64,000 nt of DNA. It comes from Alphaproteobacteria bacterium. GTDB taxonomy: Bacteria > Pseudomonadota > Alphaproteobacteria > GCA-2731375. The notes beneath the pieces were generated by a model, which did no database searches, was not told the DNA's origin, and saw only the letters and a program-made list of their open reading frames with translations. Location: the NCBI GenBank assembly GCA_016776605.1, contig JADHTB010000003.1:186001-250000 (forward strand). The letters are read 5' to 3'. Shown here piece by piece: positions 61,674 through 64,000 of the stretch (within the stretch, counting starts at the first letter, position 1; every line of letters begins with the position of its first letter). Made by a program: the position numbers and the translations under genes.

Positions 61674-61698
61674 CCATTTTCGATATTCATCGAATCGC
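61674..61698. repeat. Family C short palindromic repeat (C2)
   Basis: Identical to C1 except one base in the loop (TT to TC). It again begins directly after a stop codon, that of the ThDP enzyme. Confidence 0.8.
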
Positions 61699-61736
61699 CG
61701 CGCCGCCCTGTTTCGCCTGTATTCAACAGAGACGGA

Positions 61737-63569
61737 TCAGGCGGCCAGGTACTTGGCGGCGTTGAAATAGGGCAGGTTATCCTGGGAAGAGCAGCCTAGC
61801 GTCGCCAACCTTTCGGCGATTTTAATTGCCTTTTGGTATTTGCGTTCACTTTCCGCGAGGGTATGCGTTTGGAACACGGTGCCGCAGAGTGATATGCCGT
61901 AATGGGCCTGTAGCGTCCGCACTTTTCTGCCGGCCAGCATGCCGTCGGCGATGAGCGAGAGGTCAAAATCACGCTGTTTTACAATCTGGATGTTATTTTC
62001 CACCAGATAGGCGCGGATGCTCGCTTCCGCCGCCAGGGCCGCGTCCCAATAATCCGATTCCCCTTGTGTCACTTCGCCCGAGACCTCGACGAAAGCCTTG
62101 CAGAAGGCGAGGAACACCTGCTCATTTTCGTTTGCCGATTTCCATGCCGTGCCGCCAAGCCGGTTCCAAACGGTCAGATCCATCTCTTCATAAATCTTCG
62201 GCACCCGCGCAAAGAACAATCGGTGCAGCCCGTTTTCACTTAGCGAGCTATCAAGCTTCTGTTCCTTATGGATATCGACAGCGGCGTAGGTGCCGCAGAC
62301 AGGACAGGTGTCATCTTCATAGGCGTTTTTCTTATAAATGTGCGAACAGCGTGTTCTATTCGGCAATTCATTTTTGCAGAGCAGATAGATATCGCTGCCG
62401 TCCTCGCCATCCTGCTGTTCGCCGATCCAATTGAACCGGTTCATGAACTTCATATATGAACGTGGATGGCTCCAAAGACTCCATTCCAGCTTTTCCACCG
62501 GACCGAATGTGCTCCAATTGGAACTGACATCGATGACGATGCATTTCTCCTTGCCCGGTGCCGAGCGCAGACCACGGCCCACCGACTGGCCCCACAGCAC
62601 CTTCGACAAGGTCGGGCGAAGATGGACGATGATGTTACAGTGCGGATTGTCCCAACCCTCGGCAAGTACGCCCACCGACACCATCGCCTCGATTTCGCCA
62701 CTCTCGTGACGCGCCAGAAGTTTCATCCGCTCCTTGATCGGCGTCGCGGCGGTGACAATGGCGGCTTCGATGCCGAACTGTTGGATGCTTTGCAAGGTTG
62801 CTTCCGCGACGCTGATATCGGCGCAGAACCAGGCCGAAACAGGTTTCGCCGCAAGCTTCAGGCGCTCTTCGTTATAGCTCCACATCGCATAGTCGATCAT
62901 CGATGATTTAATGATCGCGGGGGCCAGTTTCGCGACCGGAAAGTCGCCCGAACTGATGTCGATGCTGTTCAGATTAAGGTCGTGCACGAAATGCGGCCGG
63001 TAGACCGGCTGCACCAAAGTGCCTTCTTTGATTAAGTCTTCGATATTTGCGCAGTCAATTATGGCGTCGAAGGCAAGATTGAGTTGATCACGTTGATCGC
63101 CGGTACGACGCTCTGGCGAGGCCGTCAGCCCTATGAATTGCGCCTCCGCCTTACCGTGCTCGTTGAAATCGTCGATGATCCGTTTATAGCCTCTGCCATT
63201 CGGTGATACCCGGTGCGCCTCGTCGACAATGATGAGATCAGCCTTGGGCACGGCATCCGCCAACACTTCCTTTGCCCGCATATTTGTCGAGAGCAGAATA
63301 TCGTAACCCTCGAAAGCAGGCCCGGTGTCGGAAACCGCCAACTTGCGGACAGTGTGCTTCTTGCCCAGCGCCTTTTCGAGCTGTTCCAGCAGCACGAGCC
63401 GGTGGCACAGCACGATAATTTTCTTATCCTTGTAGAACCGCTCGACGATCTCGCTCGCGAGCACGGTCTTACCGGCGCCGGTGGGCGCTTTTAAGATAAA
63501 CCGGCGATGTTGGTTTATGATCGACGGGAAGTCGTCGATGAGATTTTGTTGCCAATTTCTGAGATGCAT
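61737..63569 (-). CDS. DEAD/DEAH-box helicase (superfamily II, restriction-helicase-like)
   Basis: This 610-aa protein has Walker A in LKAPTGAGKTVLASEI, the DEAH box in DLIIVDEAHRVS, motif III in GLTASPERR, and motif VI in WGQSVGRGLRSAPGKEK. A cysteine-rich segment (CSHIYKKNAYEDDTCPVCGTY) follows the helicase core. Such proteins are found in mobile or defence loci and resemble the ResIII helicase. No methylase or nuclease partner is visible before the window ends. Base use looks AT-richer than upstream genes, suggesting possible transfer. Confidence 0.88.
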   Translation of the reverse strand: MHLRNWQQNLIDDFPSIINQHRRFILKAPTGAGKTVLASEIVERFYKDKKIIVLCHRLVLLEQLEKALGKKHTVRKLAVSDTGPAFEGYDILLSTNMRAKEVLADAVPKADLIIVDEAHRVSPNGRGYKRIIDDFNEHGKAEAQFIGLTASPERRTGDQRDQLNLAFDAIIDCANIEDLIKEGTLVQPVYRPHFVHDLNLNSIDISSGDFPVAKLAPAIIKSSMIDYAMWSYNEERLKLAAKPVSAWFCADISVAEATLQSIQQFGIEAAIVTAATPIKERMKLLARHESGEIEAMVSVGVLAEGWDNPHCNIIVHLRPTLSKVLWGQSVGRGLRSAPGKEKCIVIDVSSNWSTFGPVEKLEWSLWSHPRSYMKFMNRFNWIGEQQDGEDGSDIYLLCKNELPNRTRCSHIYKKNAYEDDTCPVCGTYAAVDIHKEQKLDSSLSENGLHRLFFARVPKIYEEMDLTVWNRLGGTAWKSANENEQVFLAFCKAFVEVSGEVTQGESDYWDAALAAEASIRAYLVENNIQIVKQRDFDLSLIADGMLAGRKVRTLQAHYGISLCGTVFQTHTLAESERKYQKAIKIAERLATLGCSSQDNLPYFNAAKYLAA

Positions 63570-64000
63570 CGGGCGCTTATATCAAAGAATGTATGAGCAA
63601 TACACTAACACCGCACATCCTCGGTCAATTGCCTGTTTTCGCGCCGAGGCTGTCCAAATCCAAGCCAGAAAAATTGTCCACTAAAATTCATCCAAACGCG
63701 ACCTAACATTTTGATCCAATTGCTATATTTAAAAACTTCAGGGCACATCTAAACCAGGTGCATGCTGATTTCGGCGGAAATTTGGCCAGCTCGCCAGCGC
63801 GCCGATTTTTGCAGGCTTGCCGTGAATCCCGGCCCAAACACGGTCGATAGCCGCAGCCTGGCGCGGCAAACCGTATTCAATTCCTCTGATCCAGGTGTCG
63901 TGTTAATCTGATTTCAGCGGATTAAAGCTGAGAGTGGGCGTTGATGGATCTGCCCATGAATTGAAAGTAAGGGTCGGATTGGCGACGGAGAACATCGAAA
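63570..64000. other. Terminal 431 bp without a confident gene
   Basis: I see no supported gene here. On the minus strand, 63738-63902 is open (54 codons) but has no start codon and no recognised family. It may be the decayed edge of a mobile segment carrying the helicase. Confidence 0.4.

Noticed and set aside
63738-63902. Open minus-strand segment of 54 codons near the window end
   Set aside because: No start codon and no recognised family; could be chance or a decayed gene end.
1-64000. tRNA, rRNA, riboswitch or CRISPR features
   Set aside because: I looked for tRNA-like cloverleafs, 16S/23S stretches and regularly spaced repeats and found none. The repeats present are dispersed, not arrayed.

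Overview
The window looks like part of a facultatively anaerobic alphaproteobacterial chromosome, probably Rhodospirillales-like. This rests on high GC, a ClpS-ClpA pair, a PAS_5-type protein, a phasin, many SDR and CoA-transferase genes, and small structured intergenic repeats. It holds about 58 protein genes. I see no rRNA, tRNA, CRISPR array or complete insertion sequence. The taxonomic call is inference.

Layout. 1-9063: catabolic genes (truncated molybdenum hydroxylase, MBL hydrolase, SDRs, carboxymuconolactone decarboxylase-like protein, 3-hydroxyisobutyrate dehydrogenase-like protein, methyltransferase, VOC protein, lone LivM permease). 9303-18624: fused indolepyruvate:ferredoxin oxidoreductase, an HPt-like protein, a CoA-transferase, WecB/WecC and a DadA-like oxidase. 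18752-28091: an anaerobic aromatic-ring reduction block. On the minus strand lie bcrC-bcrB-bcrA-bcrD and a dicluster ferredoxin, matching ATP-dependent class I benzoyl-CoA reductase. Divergent on the plus strand lie korA-korB, a ferritin-like protein, a GNAT and an Rrf2 regulator. Kor would reduce the ferredoxin that feeds Bcr, and a perfect 9-6-9 palindrome sits between the two operons.

28175-42308: housekeeping and mixed catabolism (DacA-SPOR, ArsR-type regulator beside a decayed MFS gene, phasin with PhaR-like sites, ClpS/ClpA, PhyH, SDR, SlyX, BVMO, cupin, DapA-like aldolase, MFS, and an unlisted 56-aa membrane protein). 42634-47404: a cassette of ATC-hydrolase-like protein, SDR, CoA-transferase, a GrdB/PrdB-like protein and a D-2-hydroxyacid dehydrogenase. 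The GrdB-like gene has an in-frame UGA in a UxxC motif followed by a plausible bacterial SECIS hairpin. It is best read as one selenoprotein, although the ORF track splits it in two.

48390-55290: a heme-copper oxidase-type operon (small subunit, CuA subunit II, subunit I, CtaB, SCO, a cytochrome b/2[4Fe-4S]/MvhD fusion, an anchored protein), followed by bacteriohemerythrin. Subunit I keeps all six metal-ligand histidines but has Gln where oxygen reductases carry the cross-linked Tyr. An FNR/FixK-type palindrome precedes the operon. I suggest it may be a CuA-type nitric oxide reductase rather than a cytochrome oxidase. 55316-61672: GST, CDO-like cupin, SDR, DksA/TraR-like protein, MFS, crotonase and a ThDP enzyme. 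The window ends with a DEAD/DEAH helicase.

Three families of short palindromic repeats (A about 101 bp, B about 100 bp, C about 25 bp) recur between genes. One B copy fills the gap between bcrB and bcrA.
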